A program made the translations under genes and the position numbers. Below, piece by piece: positions 1 to 8,319 of a DNA stretch of 14,205 bases. Source of the DNA: CALSPH01 sp041690035 (GTDB lineage: Bacteria > Bacteroidota > Bacteroidia > NS11-12g > UBA955); the NCBI GenBank assembly GCA_041690035.1, contig JBDNFC010000094.1:1-14205 (forward strand). The letters run 5' to 3'. The notes beneath the pieces are model-generated. The model was not told where the DNA came from, did not search any database, and saw only the letters and a list, made by a program, of their open reading frames with translations. Numbering within the stretch: position 1 is the first letter of the stretch; each line of letters starts with the position of its first letter.

Positions 1-1212
1 ATATGCAGGTATTTGTATGATTTGGATTATGAAGTTACTTTGTTTTTGTTAGATGAGTATGAGCATTTCTTGCCTAATGCTGATGCAGATAATGTAAATA
101 TTAATATTGTTGATTTGGGCTGGAATGAGGAAACATTTAGCAATGTTAGCAAAGAAAAAATAATTTCAATTTTTAATGGGTATGATTTTTTTATAGGTAC
201 AGATTATAGTGCAGCATATCTTAGTAAAGGGGGGATTAGAATGGACATTTATATGCCAGTAGGCAGTGATTTGTTCCTTTATCCATTTAAAACATTTAAT
301 TCATGGTTGCCTAAAACTTGGGAGATAGAGAAGTATAAATGCGCAAGAAACCAGTTATGGGGAATAAGGCAGGCTAAAAATTTAAGCTGTGATATAACAA
401 ATGAACTTATCGAAGATATTTTTATAAAAATTAAACCAGTAGGAAAAAGAATTGCGGTGCTGCCTCTTTTGTATCTAAAAAATGGGACATATCCATCTGC
501 TGAGCTCCCAAATAACCTAGTACCCTTTTTGAAGCATTTTGAAGCAAGCAAGTTTGCAGTTATGCAACATTGCAGACAAAGTTGGGAATACGCAAAACAA
601 AATCCTCATTATAAAGCAAATGATAAATTGATTAAGGGATTCGAAGAATTTTCTAAAGACAAAAATGGGGTTATGCTGGTGTTGCTAGAATATGGCGAAC
701 ACGTTGAAAACAGTAAAACATTAATTGCTGAATTAGGAATAGATAATAGAGTAATTTGGTTGCCAAAAATGCTGCGCAAACATTTAATGCATTTTATTAA
801 CTTGGCTGATATGAGTGTCGGAGAGCTAGGGAATAGTTGGCTTAGCTATGGCGCGGTTCATGAGGCCCTTGCCTGTAAAGTGCCATTTATGGGTTATAGA
901 AAGGATGAATTATATAATACTCAGTATAAAGAATTGTACTCTATGATAAATGTTGCTACCCCAGAGGAAGTAGCAGACCGATTGGAATATTACTATCATA
1001 ATAGAGAAGAATTAGCAACCATGGGAGAACAGGGACATGATTGGTTGTTAAATTATGCCATTAACCCAAGTGTTCAAAAGGTTTTAGAAATCATAAAAAA
1101 CCATAAAGGCAGAAAAAAGTTACCTATAGATTGGAAACTGGTTTTTATGCAACCTTATTTTATTTTTATTAGAATTTACAACGTTTTTGCCATTAAATTT
1201 ACTTCAAAATGA
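1..1212 (+). CDS. Glycosyltransferase, GT-B fold / GT4-like (GT-A gene, left copy), 5' end outside window
   Basis: The frame is open from base 1, so the real start lies upstream; 403 codons are visible. The first residues (ICRYLYDLDYEVTLF) look like the helix and second strand of the N-terminal Rossmann half of a GT-B glycosyltransferase, so probably only 20-40 residues are missing (inference). The C-terminal half carries VIWLPKM, then a GT4-like nucleotide-sugar-binding stretch HEALACKVPFMGYRKDEL, then a PEEVADRLEYYY helix. The likely role is transfer of a sugar from a nucleotide-sugar donor onto a lipid-linked surface glycan at the cytoplasmic membrane; donor and acceptor cannot be read. 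Its stop shares ATGA with the start of the next, truncated glycosyltransferase, so the two were a coupled pair. A remnant of a paralogue of its last ~45 residues lies at 9993-10133. I saw no lesion. The glycosyltransferase class is fairly sure, the family less so. Confidence 0.8.
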   Translation: MCRYLYDLDYEVTLFLLDEYEHFLPNADADNVNINIVDLGWNEETFSNVSKEKIISIFNGYDFFIGTDYSAAYLSKGGIRMDIYMPVGSDLFLYPFKTFNSWLPKTWEIEKYKCARNQLWGIRQAKNLSCDITNELIEDIFIKIKPVGKRIAVLPLLYLKNGTYPSAELPNNLVPFLKHFEASKFAVMQHCRQSWEYAKQNPHYKANDKLIKGFEEFSKDKNGVMLVLLEYGEHVENSKTLIAELGIDNRVIWLPKMLRKHLMHFINLADMSVGELGNSWLSYGAVHEALACKVPFMGYRKDELYNTQYKELYSMINVATPEEVADRLEYYYHNREELATMGEQGHDWLLNYAINPSVQKVLEIIKNHKGRKKLPIDWKLVFMQPYFIFIRIYNVFAIKFTSK

Positions 1213-1454
1213 AAGATTTAATTCTTTGTTCCAATTCTTTCCCCGGACAAAATGAAGAACCTTTTCTTAGAGCGGAGTTTTCATTCTTAGAAAAGTATGC
1301 AGGGCATATTTACATGCATAGAAACGAAACGGACTTGCCTGAATATAATGGGTACCATTTAATTTCTTTATCTAAAAATCCTGCTCCAATTCGAAATATC
1401 ATTGCGTTAAACTGGAAATTATTGATTGACTCCTTTCTCACAGAATTTTTAAAA
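1081..1454 (+). repeat. Left copy of a two-gene glycosyltransferase duplication
   Basis: This stretch matches 10002-10375 at a constant offset of 8921 bases with no net insertion or deletion. It covers the last ~43 codons of GT-A, the ATGA overlap and the first ~82 codons of GT-B. Similarity is uneven. It is moderate in the GT-A tail. There is a perfect 35-base block at 1227-1261, a clearly diverged patch around 1330-1383, and a perfect 71-base block at 1384-1454. The last block ends exactly where GT-B homology breaks off. Confidence 0.9.
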
Positions 1455-1535
1455 GGTCGTAACAAACCACACAAACCTGCGGAAAAAAGAATTAATGCAA
1501 TGCGGTCAACCATTTTGGTATCATTTATCTTTTAA
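1209..1535 (+). pseudogene. Truncated GT4 glycosyltransferase (GT-B gene, left copy)
   Basis: The first ~82 codons are a close paralogue of the intact 395-residue glycosyltransferase at 10130-11317, sharing LILCSNSFPGQNEEPFLR and RNIIALNWKLLIDSFLTEFLK (with I for L at one position in the first). Homology stops abruptly at base 1454. The remaining 26 codons to the stop at 1533-1535 are unrelated and read antisense through the end of the minus-strand operon. Only the acceptor-side N-terminal piece survives; the donor-binding domain with the EX7E motif is absent, so the product should be inactive. The start overlaps the upstream stop as ATGA, exactly as in the other copy. The break is best explained by a deletion that also removed the body of the facing minus-strand gene (see 1455-1524). 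A stable short protein cannot be excluded, but nothing supports one. Confidence 0.88.
1455..1524 (-). pseudogene. Start of a lost third gene of the minus-strand operon
   Basis: Just after the minus-strand glycosyltransferase stop (1523-1521) there are two candidate starts for a following gene. An ATG at 1524-1522 forms an ATGA overlap but meets a stop after ten codons (MIPKWLTALH). An ATG at 1513 opens a frame reading MVDRIALILFSAGLCGLL, hydrophobic like the start of a membrane protein, which stays open up to the junction at 1455 where it runs into antisense GT-B. I read this as the first ~20 codons of a gene whose rest was deleted together with the 3' part of the left GT-B. No family can be assigned from so little, and it may be only chance coding potential. 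Confidence 0.35.
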
Positions 1536-2687
1536 AAATGTTAAAAGCTGTTTTATCTTACTATCAAAACTCAATTTCTCAAAAGCCAATTTTTTCATTT
1601 CTGAAGGGTGATTTGGGTAGTTTTTATACAATTCAGTAATCCAAGAAATAATGGCTGGTAAGTCAATTATACTATCATCATTGGGCATTTTGTAAGCATA
1701 TTTTTTTAACCCTGAATTTTCAATGTCCGAATCATTTGCCGCATAAGCCAAAGGCAATCCCCGGGCTATATACTCTCGAGATTTTAGAGCACTTATATCT
1801 ATTAATCCAACTCTGAAAGGTGCAAAATTTCCTGAACCAAAATGCACTTGGCTAAATAATTGTGTAAGCTCTTCTTCTTGCAAATAGCCTAATTCTTTAA
1901 CAAAATTTAATTTGCTATATTCGTTTTTATTACTACATAACCATATTTCAATATCGTTTTGCATTTTATGATGTTGAATGCTTTTTATCATTCTATCCAT
2001 CCCTTGCCAAGGTGCATTGGTGCTTGTGCCATCTAAAATTAGCATTATTATTTTGGAAGAATTGAGCGGTGGTGCAATTCTTGTTGGATATTTAGAAACA
2101 TCTATTCCGTTTGAAATACAAATTCCAGCCGTTTTACTGGTTTTATAAATTTGCAATATTACTGGTGTAACTGCAACCAGTAATTTGGCATGATTAACTA
2201 TTTTGGAAACTAATAGTTTTTCATAAAAAATAGGAATATATAAATCTTGTAGTTTTGATAAAACTGCTGAAATAAACCCATTGTAACTGGCATTTTTAAA
2301 ATGACTTCTCAGTTCAGGGATTCCATTTGAATTGATTTCTATGATTACCTTTTTTGGATAGCGCTTTACTAAAGAAAGTAATTTTGGATGGCTTGTAGGG
2401 TAGCGCAGATAAACATAGTCAAAATCCTCTCTGGTAAGCAAAGAGGCAAGTGTTTCTAGAAAATAGATTTTCTGTTGAAGTTGAGGAAAATACTTTCGTT
2501 CAGCTTTTTTAACCGGTACTAAATCGATGTTTTCACTGTAAGGTTGGATATGTTTTACTTCGGTAATTAAGAAATATCCTTTACAATCAACGCCATTATT
2601 GATAAACGCATCAACCTGCCCCTGTATTTTCTTGTAAATAGAACTTACTTTTAAGGAACCCCCTATATTTATATAGATTACTCTCAT
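1521..2687 (-). CDS. Glycosyltransferase, GT4-like
   Basis: 388 residues from the ATG at 2687-2685. That start is preferred over an in-frame ATG at 2723 because it overlaps the asnB stop by one base (TAATG) and gives the usual glycosyltransferase opening MRVIYINIGG. Visible features are a Rossmann-like N-terminal half, the linker ISNGIDVSKYPTR near residues 191-203 (typical of GT4 enzymes), APWQGMDRMIKSI near 225-237, and LKSREYIARGLPLAYA near 301-316, where donor-binding residues lie in related enzymes. The likely role is building a surface polysaccharide at the inner membrane; the sugar is unknown. It is translationally coupled to asnB, an arrangement common in O-antigen and exopolysaccharide loci. 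Its stop lies 66 bases from the deletion junction with the left GT-B. No internal lesion was seen. Confidence 0.82.
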   Translation of the reverse strand: MRVIYINIGGSLKVSSIYKKIQGQVDAFINNGVDCKGYFLITEVKHIQPYSENIDLVPVKKAERKYFPQLQQKIYFLETLASLLTREDFDYVYLRYPTSHPKLLSLVKRYPKKVIIEINSNGIPELRSHFKNASYNGFISAVLSKLQDLYIPIFYEKLLVSKIVNHAKLLVAVTPVILQIYKTSKTAGICISNGIDVSKYPTRIAPPLNSSKIIMLILDGTSTNAPWQGMDRMIKSIQHHKMQNDIEIWLCSNKNEYSKLNFVKELGYLQEEELTQLFSQVHFGSGNFAPFRVGLIDISALKSREYIARGLPLAYAANDSDIENSGLKKYAYKMPNDDSIIDLPAIISWITELYKNYPNHPSEMKKLAFEKLSFDSKIKQLLTFLKDK

Positions 2688-4465
2688 TACAATTTTATAA
2701 GTTGAAGGTTTAAGTATTTCCAAAGTTCATTTTTGCTTATCTCTGGGCTGGTAAAAACATCTTTAGGAATCAAGGCCTTATGAGGGCCATCTTGAAGTAT
2801 TTCATCATAAAGTGCGCTGTTTTTTAACCATTGCTCTGGTGCACCAATCCCAATTTTATACGTCCTATTTAAAGTTGCTTTAGGCATTATCTCTTTCAGT
2901 TCATCCTTTACTATCCATTTAGTATGCCCTTTGTTTATTTTCATTTCTAGCGGTAAATTCTGGCACATTTCCACCAAACGATAATCCATAAAAGGCATTC
3001 TTACCTCTACACTACTATACATACTGGCTTTGTCAAAGTTTTTTAATAACGCTGGCAATGGGTCAATTAAAAAGTTTTTATAAGCCAATTGCTTATCAAA
3101 ATCATTGTTTTGAAGTGTATTTTTTAAAATCCTTTTAAAATAATTATTGGGTTGGTATGCTGCTTTAATTTCAGTGTTTAAACGCTTCTTGATTTCTTTA
3201 CGTTTTTCTGGATGGTACATATTTAAAAGTGCTACACCAATTCGCAAAGTGGTTTTTTTTCCGTTTAACTGCAATGAGTTGTAAAAAACATCATTCACCA
3301 TATCTCTGTATCCAAAAAGATACTCGTCTGCACCATGCCCATCCAACGAAACACTATAACCATTAGCTTTCATGGCGGAATAAACCCCAGTAATACTGGT
3401 TGATGGGGTTCCGATAATATCATCAAAATAGGTGGTATCTGCTACCAGCTTGCTGAAAATATCCTGTTTTGCTACTTCAATAAATTGTGCATCCCAACCC
3501 ATTTCTTGTAGTGCAGCTCTGGCATAAGGGCCATCATTGTTTTCAGAATCTTTAAACTCCATGCAAAATGCCTTTTGCCAAGTCAATGGAAGTCTCTGTG
3601 CCAATTGATTTTTGGCGATATAATGCACCATGCTAAAAACAGCCGTGCTGTCTAAGCCACCACTAAAGGCAGTTGCAATGGGAACATCACTTCGCAACCT
3701 AAGTTTCACTGCATCCTCAAAAAGATTGAAGAAATCGCCAGCACTGTATTCTATGTCTGATTGCTCTGCGCATGCCTTCTTAAAGTTATAATATTGTTCT
3801 TTCTTGCATATACCACTTTCGTCTATTTTCATAAAGGTGGCAGGCGGAAGTTGCTTAATACCTTCAAAAATACTACTATTAATACTTGCTGCATAATTAG
3901 GGTTTGTAAGGCTTTCAATCAAAACCTCATGATTGAAACTTCTAGGATGATGATTTATGTTTTTGAAACAATTAGTTTCACTTGCAAATGCCAAAAAGTT
4001 ACCATAGTGCTTATAATACAGTGGTTTTATTCCAAATCTATCCCTGCAAAGTAAAACACTTTTATCATTTTCGTCAAAAATTGCTAATGCCCACATGCCA
4101 TTAAATTTATTGAAACAGTCGGTACCCCAATAATCATATGCCGCTAATATAACTTCAGTATCAGTGTTTGTAGTAAACTGATATTGCTTTGATTTCAGTA
4201 TGTCTTTTAACTCTAAGAAATTATAAATTTCCCCATTAAATATAATACTTAGTTTATTATTGGCGCAGCGCATGGGCTGTTTTCCTGCTATCAAAATATC
4301 AAGTATTGATAATCTTTTATGCGCAAAGCCAACCCTACCTTCATTGTAAATTTCAAACCCTTCTCCGTCTGGACCTCTATGATTAAGAGGTTCAGAAAAG
4401 CGTTTTATTTTTGATAAGGATACTTTTTGTCCTTGAAAATTTAGTATACCAGCTATGCCACACAT
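2687..4465 (-). CDS. asnB: Asparagine synthase (glutamine-hydrolysing)
   Basis: 592 residues, normal for the AsnB family. After the initiator Met comes Cys2, the amidotransferase nucleophile (MCGIAGILNF). NHRGPDGEG (29-37) and NGEIYN (78-83) complete the Ntn-type glutaminase domain (about 1-210). The synthetase half has the PP-loop FSGGLDSTAVFS (267-278), an SLDGHGADEYLFGY segment, and EVRMPFMDYR near the C terminus. The family makes asparagine from aspartate, glutamine and ATP; members in polysaccharide loci are often thought to amidate sugar acids instead. Coupling to a glycosyltransferase through TAATG suggests the latter here, but this is inference. About 84 bases separate its start from the upstream terminator, so it should have its own promoter there, though I could not find a convincing TAnnTTTG box. 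The gene appears intact. Confidence 0.93.
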   Translation of the reverse strand: MCGIAGILNFQGQKVSLSKIKRFSEPLNHRGPDGEGFEIYNEGRVGFAHKRLSILDILIAGKQPMRCANNKLSIIFNGEIYNFLELKDILKSKQYQFTTNTDTEVILAAYDYWGTDCFNKFNGMWALAIFDENDKSVLLCRDRFGIKPLYYKHYGNFLAFASETNCFKNINHHPRSFNHEVLIESLTNPNYAASINSSIFEGIKQLPPATFMKIDESGICKKEQYYNFKKACAEQSDIEYSAGDFFNLFEDAVKLRLRSDVPIATAFSGGLDSTAVFSMVHYIAKNQLAQRLPLTWQKAFCMEFKDSENNDGPYARAALQEMGWDAQFIEVAKQDIFSKLVADTTYFDDIIGTPSTSITGVYSAMKANGYSVSLDGHGADEYLFGYRDMVNDVFYNSLQLNGKKTTLRIGVALLNMYHPEKRKEIKKRLNTEIKAAYQPNNYFKRILKNTLQNNDFDKQLAYKNFLIDPLPALLKNFDKASMYSSVEVRMPFMDYRLVEMCQNLPLEMKINKGHTKWIVKDELKEIMPKATLNRTYKIGIGAPEQWLKNSALYDEILQDGPHKALIPKDVFTSPEISKNELWKYLNLQLIKL

Positions 4466-4547
4466 TATATAAGTGCAAAAGTGGCTTAATATTTCATATT
4501 TAAAAATATAAAAGCAAGATTATTGCTATTTGTATTTTTTTATCAAT

Positions 4548-4579
4548 AAAAAAGCCTTTACAAAATTGCAAAGGCTTTT
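4548..4579 (-). terminator. Rho-independent terminator of the frameshifted secreted-protein gene
   Basis: Perfect 10-base arms AAAAGCCTTT (4550-4559) and AAAGGCTTTT (4570-4579) enclose a 10-base loop. Read on the minus strand, the stem runs into six Ts. It lies 19 bases after the stop at 4598 and insulates that gene from asnB. Confidence 0.85.
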
Positions 4580-4597
4580 ACTTTAAATTAATATTTT

Positions 4598-5377
4598 CTA
4601 CCAATCATCATCATCAGACAATGACATGGGTTTATCATTCAGGGCAATTTTCATTTTATCTATCCAATTATTTACTTTTTTATCTATATCCTTCAAGTAA
4701 CTATTATTAGACTCAGAATTGCGTTTAAACTCTTGATAATACTCAAAATAACCCATTTGCGCTTCTGTTTGTGTGCCAGTTGGTGGCACTTCATGCACAA
4801 AGTTTGTAAATAAGTATTTGTAACGGTATGGTTGAAACCACATGGTAAAAGATACGTTAGCACTACCCATCTGATTTATGGTAAACTTATTGTTTTCAAC
4901 CATTAAAGGCACCTTTACCTTCATGGTAACCTTTTGAAATTTTTGATCTAGGCTAATAGCTTTTTTGTCTTTAAAAATTCTAGCGCCAAATTCGTTTTCT
5001 GCCCAAATCTTAAATCTGTAATACAAGCTGTCTTCAGTACAAAATTCACATTCTTCTAATTCTTGAACACCGGTATATATTATTAATTTGCGAACAGAGT
5101 CATAAGGTAAAAAAACTCTGTCTTCTTTATATACAATGGTTTAGAGGCTCTTGGTTTTTCATAACCACCGTCAGCACTACTAGTTTCCCAATCTCCGCAG
5201 CTATCTACATCAGCTGCTGGTTTTGCAGTGTCCGCTTTAGCTTCTGTTTTGGTTTCTGTTTTTTTTCTTCTCCTCCTTCTTAGGTTTTGTTGTCTCTGTA
5301 TCCCCACAAGAACCCCACTGACCAAAAGCAAATATGCCAGTTGTTGTCAATGCAATTGTTAAAATTAGTTTTTTCAT
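4598..5377 (-). pseudogene. Frameshifted gene for an exported protein of unknown function
   Basis: An ATG at 5377 gives a clear signal peptide (MKKLILTIALTTTGIFAFG) followed by a Lys/Glu-rich stretch. The frame then stops early. Reading resumes one frame away after an eight-A run (5259-5266 on the plus strand as Ts) with TETKTEAKADTAKPAADVD, a Cys-containing CGDWETSSADGGYEKP, and a second shift near 5134-5142. It continues as VYKEDRVFLPYDSVRKL, CEFCTEDSLYYRFKIWAEN and a 142-codon C-terminal part ending in SLSDDDDW. Removing one A and adding one base would give about 258 residues. I do not recognise the family. The signal peptide implies a periplasmic or surface product. The A8 shift could be polymerase slippage or a sequencing error; two separate shifts favour true decay or poor assembly. 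It has its own terminator at 4548-4579. Confidence 0.75.
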
Positions 5378-5507
5378 TTTCAATGTAACCTAGTGCACAT
5401 TGCTTACCAAAGTTTTATTGTAGGTTTGGAAAAGCATTTTTTTTTATCAATTAAACAACGCTATGTTATATTATTATTTTAAGTTAATCGCAATGCTTTC
5501 CATTTTA

Positions 5508-5536
5508 TTGTGCACCGTTTTTATTTTATTAATTTG
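5508..5536 (+). promoter_or_regulatory. Possible Bacteroidota promoter for the M1 peptidase operon
   Basis: A TTG at 5508-5510 is followed after 18 bases by TTAATTTG (5529-5536), one mismatch from the Bacteroidota -7 consensus TAnnTTTG, with plausible -33/-7 spacing. The start codon at 5578 lies about 40 bases downstream. Judged by eye only. Confidence 0.35.
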
Positions 5537-5577
5537 GTGAAATACTACACAAAAAAAGCCATACAAATACAAATAAT

Positions 5578-7347
5578 ATGAAAATAACAAATCACTCCTA
5601 TAGTAATTATCAACAAATTGCGCTAAATCGCATAGATTTGGATTTAAAATTTTCTTTTGAAAAAAAGAAAATTTATGGAAAAGCTACCTGTAATCTAGAT
5701 AGAAAATCAAAAACTGATAGGTTAATTTTAGATACAAAAGGTATCCTAATTAATACAGTAAGTTCAGATACAGACGAGAAATTGAAGCATGAATTGGGCA
5801 AATATGACTCCGTTTTGGGTTCCGCCTTGATAATAAAGCTACCCGAAGCTTGCAATACGGTTATCGTTGAATATGAAACAACCGAAAAATCAGAAACTTT
5901 GCAATGGCTAACACCAGAACAAACATACTCTAAAAAACATCCATTTTTGTTTACCCAAAGTCAGGCAATATCAGCTAGAGCATTGATACCCTTACAAGAT
6001 TGTCCTGCGGAAAGGTTTACATATACCGCAAAAGTGCAAGTGGATATGGATTTGCTACCATTGATGAGTGCCTCAAACCCACAGGAAAAAAATATTGAAA
6101 GAGTATAAACCTACAATATGCCACAGCCTATACCCCGTTATTTAATGGCCCTGTGTGTTGACGACTTGGTCTATAAGCCTTTAGGAGATAGCTGCGGAGT
6201 ATATGCGGACCCAGCACAATTAAATGCAGCGGCAACTGAATTTATTGACCTTCAAAGTATGATAGACAGCGCATCTCAACTGTATGGCAATTACCAATGG
6301 GGAAGATATGATGTGGTGGTTCTGCCACCAAGTTTCCCATTTGCTGGCATGGAAAACCCTAGACTTGCCTTTGCAACTCCTACTATCATTGCCGGTGATA
6401 AAAGTTTGATAGCCCTTATTGCCCATGAGCTAGCACATAGTTGGAGTGGAAATTTGGTAACCAATGAAACCTGGGAAGATTTTTGGTTGAATTAGGGCTT
6501 TACGGTTTATTTTGAAAATCGCATTTTGGAGAAGATTTATGGCAAACTTTATGCCGATATGCTTGCCATGCTTGGAATGGGTGAATTAAAAACAACATTA
6601 ACCGATTTGTTAGCAGAAATCCCTGATGACACAAAATTGTTCTTAAATCAGGCAGGCAAAAATCCAGACGATGGTGTTACGGATATTGCTTATGAAAAGG
6701 GTAGATTTTTTCTTTTGATGATTGAAAATGTTGTTGGAAGAGAAAACTTTGACACATTTTTGAAACATTACTTTAAAAAGAAGGCATTTACTACCATTAC
6801 AACTGTAGAATTTATTAAAATTTTAAATGATGACTTGTTAAATAAGAACCCTGCTTGGAAAGAAAAAGTAAATTACAATGAATGGATTTTTGAAAGAGGA
6901 TTGCCTGCCAATTGCCCAATACCAAACTCTACAGAGTTTGATAAAGTTGCTGCAGATGTTAAAGCATTTAACAATAATGGAACATTGCCCAATGTTACCC
7001 AATATACAACCCACCATTGGCTGCAATTTTTAAGAGCCCTACCAGAGAAAATGGTGATTGCCAAAATAGATGCTCTAGACAAAGCCTTTAATCTTACAAA
7101 TAGCAGAAATTCAGAAATTGCTTGTGATTGTTTTAAGCATGCCATTGACAGTAAATATCAAAAAGCCTATCCTGCAATGGAAAATTTTTTACTAAAAGTG
7201 GGCAGAAGAAAATTTTTAACACCCTTGTACAGCCCTATGGTAAAAAGCAATCAGAAGGATTTAGCCAAAAATATTTTTGAAAAAGCCAAATCTGGATACC
7301 ATGCTGTGAGTAACAATACCATCTCAGAATTACTTTATGCTCAATAA
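5578..7347 (+). pseudogene. M1 aminopeptidase (leukotriene A4 hydrolase type) with two nonsense codons
   Basis: One continuous 590-codon frame matches the whole of the LTA4H-like M1 family. Landmarks are LILDTKG and LQWLTPEQT in the N-terminal domain; PPSFPFAGMENP (substrate-binding GMEN, about 257-260); and HELAH with His283, Glu284 and His287. VTDIAYEKG follows, with the catalytic-type Tyr at 372, and GRRKFLTPL near the end resembles the carboxylate-binding GRxKF. Codon 177 is TAA (6106-6108), where relatives have an aromatic residue. Codon 306 is TAG (6493-6495), in WLN-stop-GFTVY. Nineteen residues after His287, this is the Glu zinc ligand of the family, normally WLNEG. Both fit single-base changes. 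No product should be active, since the fragments separate or lack zinc ligands. No signal peptide, so the ancestor was cytosolic. The stop overlaps the next gene by 11 bases. Confidence 0.93.
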
Positions 7348-8262
7348 ATGGTTTAACGAAAACCACAGCGAAGAACAATTATTAGAAAATAACCAAAACC
7401 AAATTTGGATTAAACGTGATGATTTAATTCATCCAATTGTATCGGGCAACAAGTGGCGCAAATTGAAATATGTTATCGAGAATTGCTTAGAAAATAAAGT
7501 CGCGCATATTATTACTAATGGCGGGGCTTATAGCAATCACAGCATTGCGGCCGCATGTGTTTGTAGTTTGTATAATCTAAAATGCACTATCATTATAAGA
7601 GGAGAAAAACCAGCAATTGATCATCATTACACGCTGTTGCTAAAGGCTTTTCGGGCGGAATTGATTTATGTATCTAGAGAAATTTACAAAGACAAACAGA
7701 AGGCTCTTACTTTTGTTGATTACGATGAAAACAATTGTTTGGTGCTGCCCGAAGGAGGAGCAAACTCTTTATCAAAGATAGGTTGCGCAGAGCTTATAGA
7801 AAGTTTAAAAAATCAATATGACGCAATTTTTGTAGCTAGTGGAACGGGAACAACCGCGCTAGGAATGCTACATGCCTTGAATGGTAAACCATTAAAAACC
7901 CATTTATACATTGTTCCAGTATTAAAAAATGAAGAAGAAATAGAGCAGTTATGCCAAGGATTTTCTAATTTTACGGTTTCAAAAGATGCTCATTTGGGGG
8001 GATATGCCAAAACCAATTCTGAGGTTTTTGAAACCATTAACATGTTTAAAAAAAATACGGCATAATGCTAGACCCTATTTATACTGCCAAATGCTATATT
8101 GCCATGCAAAAGAAAATTGAAGAAGAACATATGTAAAACCAAAAAATATTAATGGTGCATACGGGTGGGCAATTGGGATTGTTTTCTGATATGATTATAC
8201 AGAGATGGGGTAAAAAAACTCGACTGCCATTTATTTTAAATTCAACTATACATGAATTTTGA
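7337..8262 (+). pseudogene. ACC deaminase / D-cysteine desulfhydrase-like PLP enzyme, frameshifted
   Basis: The ATG at 7337 lies inside the end of the M1 gene, so the two formed an operon. The 242-codon open part shows WIKRDDL, SGNKWRKLKY with the predicted PLP-binding Lys39, NGGAYSNHSIAAA, an EGGAN segment and VASGTGTTALG, all typical of the fold-type II ACC deaminase/D-cysteine desulfhydrase family (~300 residues). The frame ends in TAA at 8063-8065 where one base is missing (ACGGCATAA for expected ACNGGCATA). It resumes in another frame as GIMLDPIYTAK, then meets a TAA at 8134-8136, then ILMVHTGGQLG, the usual C-terminal glycine motif. The lost C-terminal part holds active-site residues in relatives, so the truncated product is probably inactive. 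Which substrate the ancestor used (D-cysteine, ACC or another amino acid) cannot be decided. Homology fades near 8210. Confidence 0.88.
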
Positions 8263-8319
8263 AGAATTTTTCGCTGTGTCGAATTAAATCAACCCCAATA
8301 ATGATATTCTTAAAAAATA

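Noticed and set aside
1440..1460. Insertion sequence or mobile element at the duplication junctions.
   Set aside because: No transposase, terminal inverted repeats or target-site duplications are visible at 1455 or near 9985; plain deletion explains both.
3761..4054. A 97-codon plus-strand frame with a hydrophobic start.
   Set aside because: It is antisense to well-conserved asnB sequence and has no supporting features.
6106..6495. Recoding of TAA/TAG (pyrrolysine, suppressor tRNA or altered code) in the M1 gene.
   Set aside because: Two different stop codons are involved, other genes in the window end normally at TAA, TAG and TGA, and the expected residues there are Glu and an aromatic one. 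Pseudogene is simpler.
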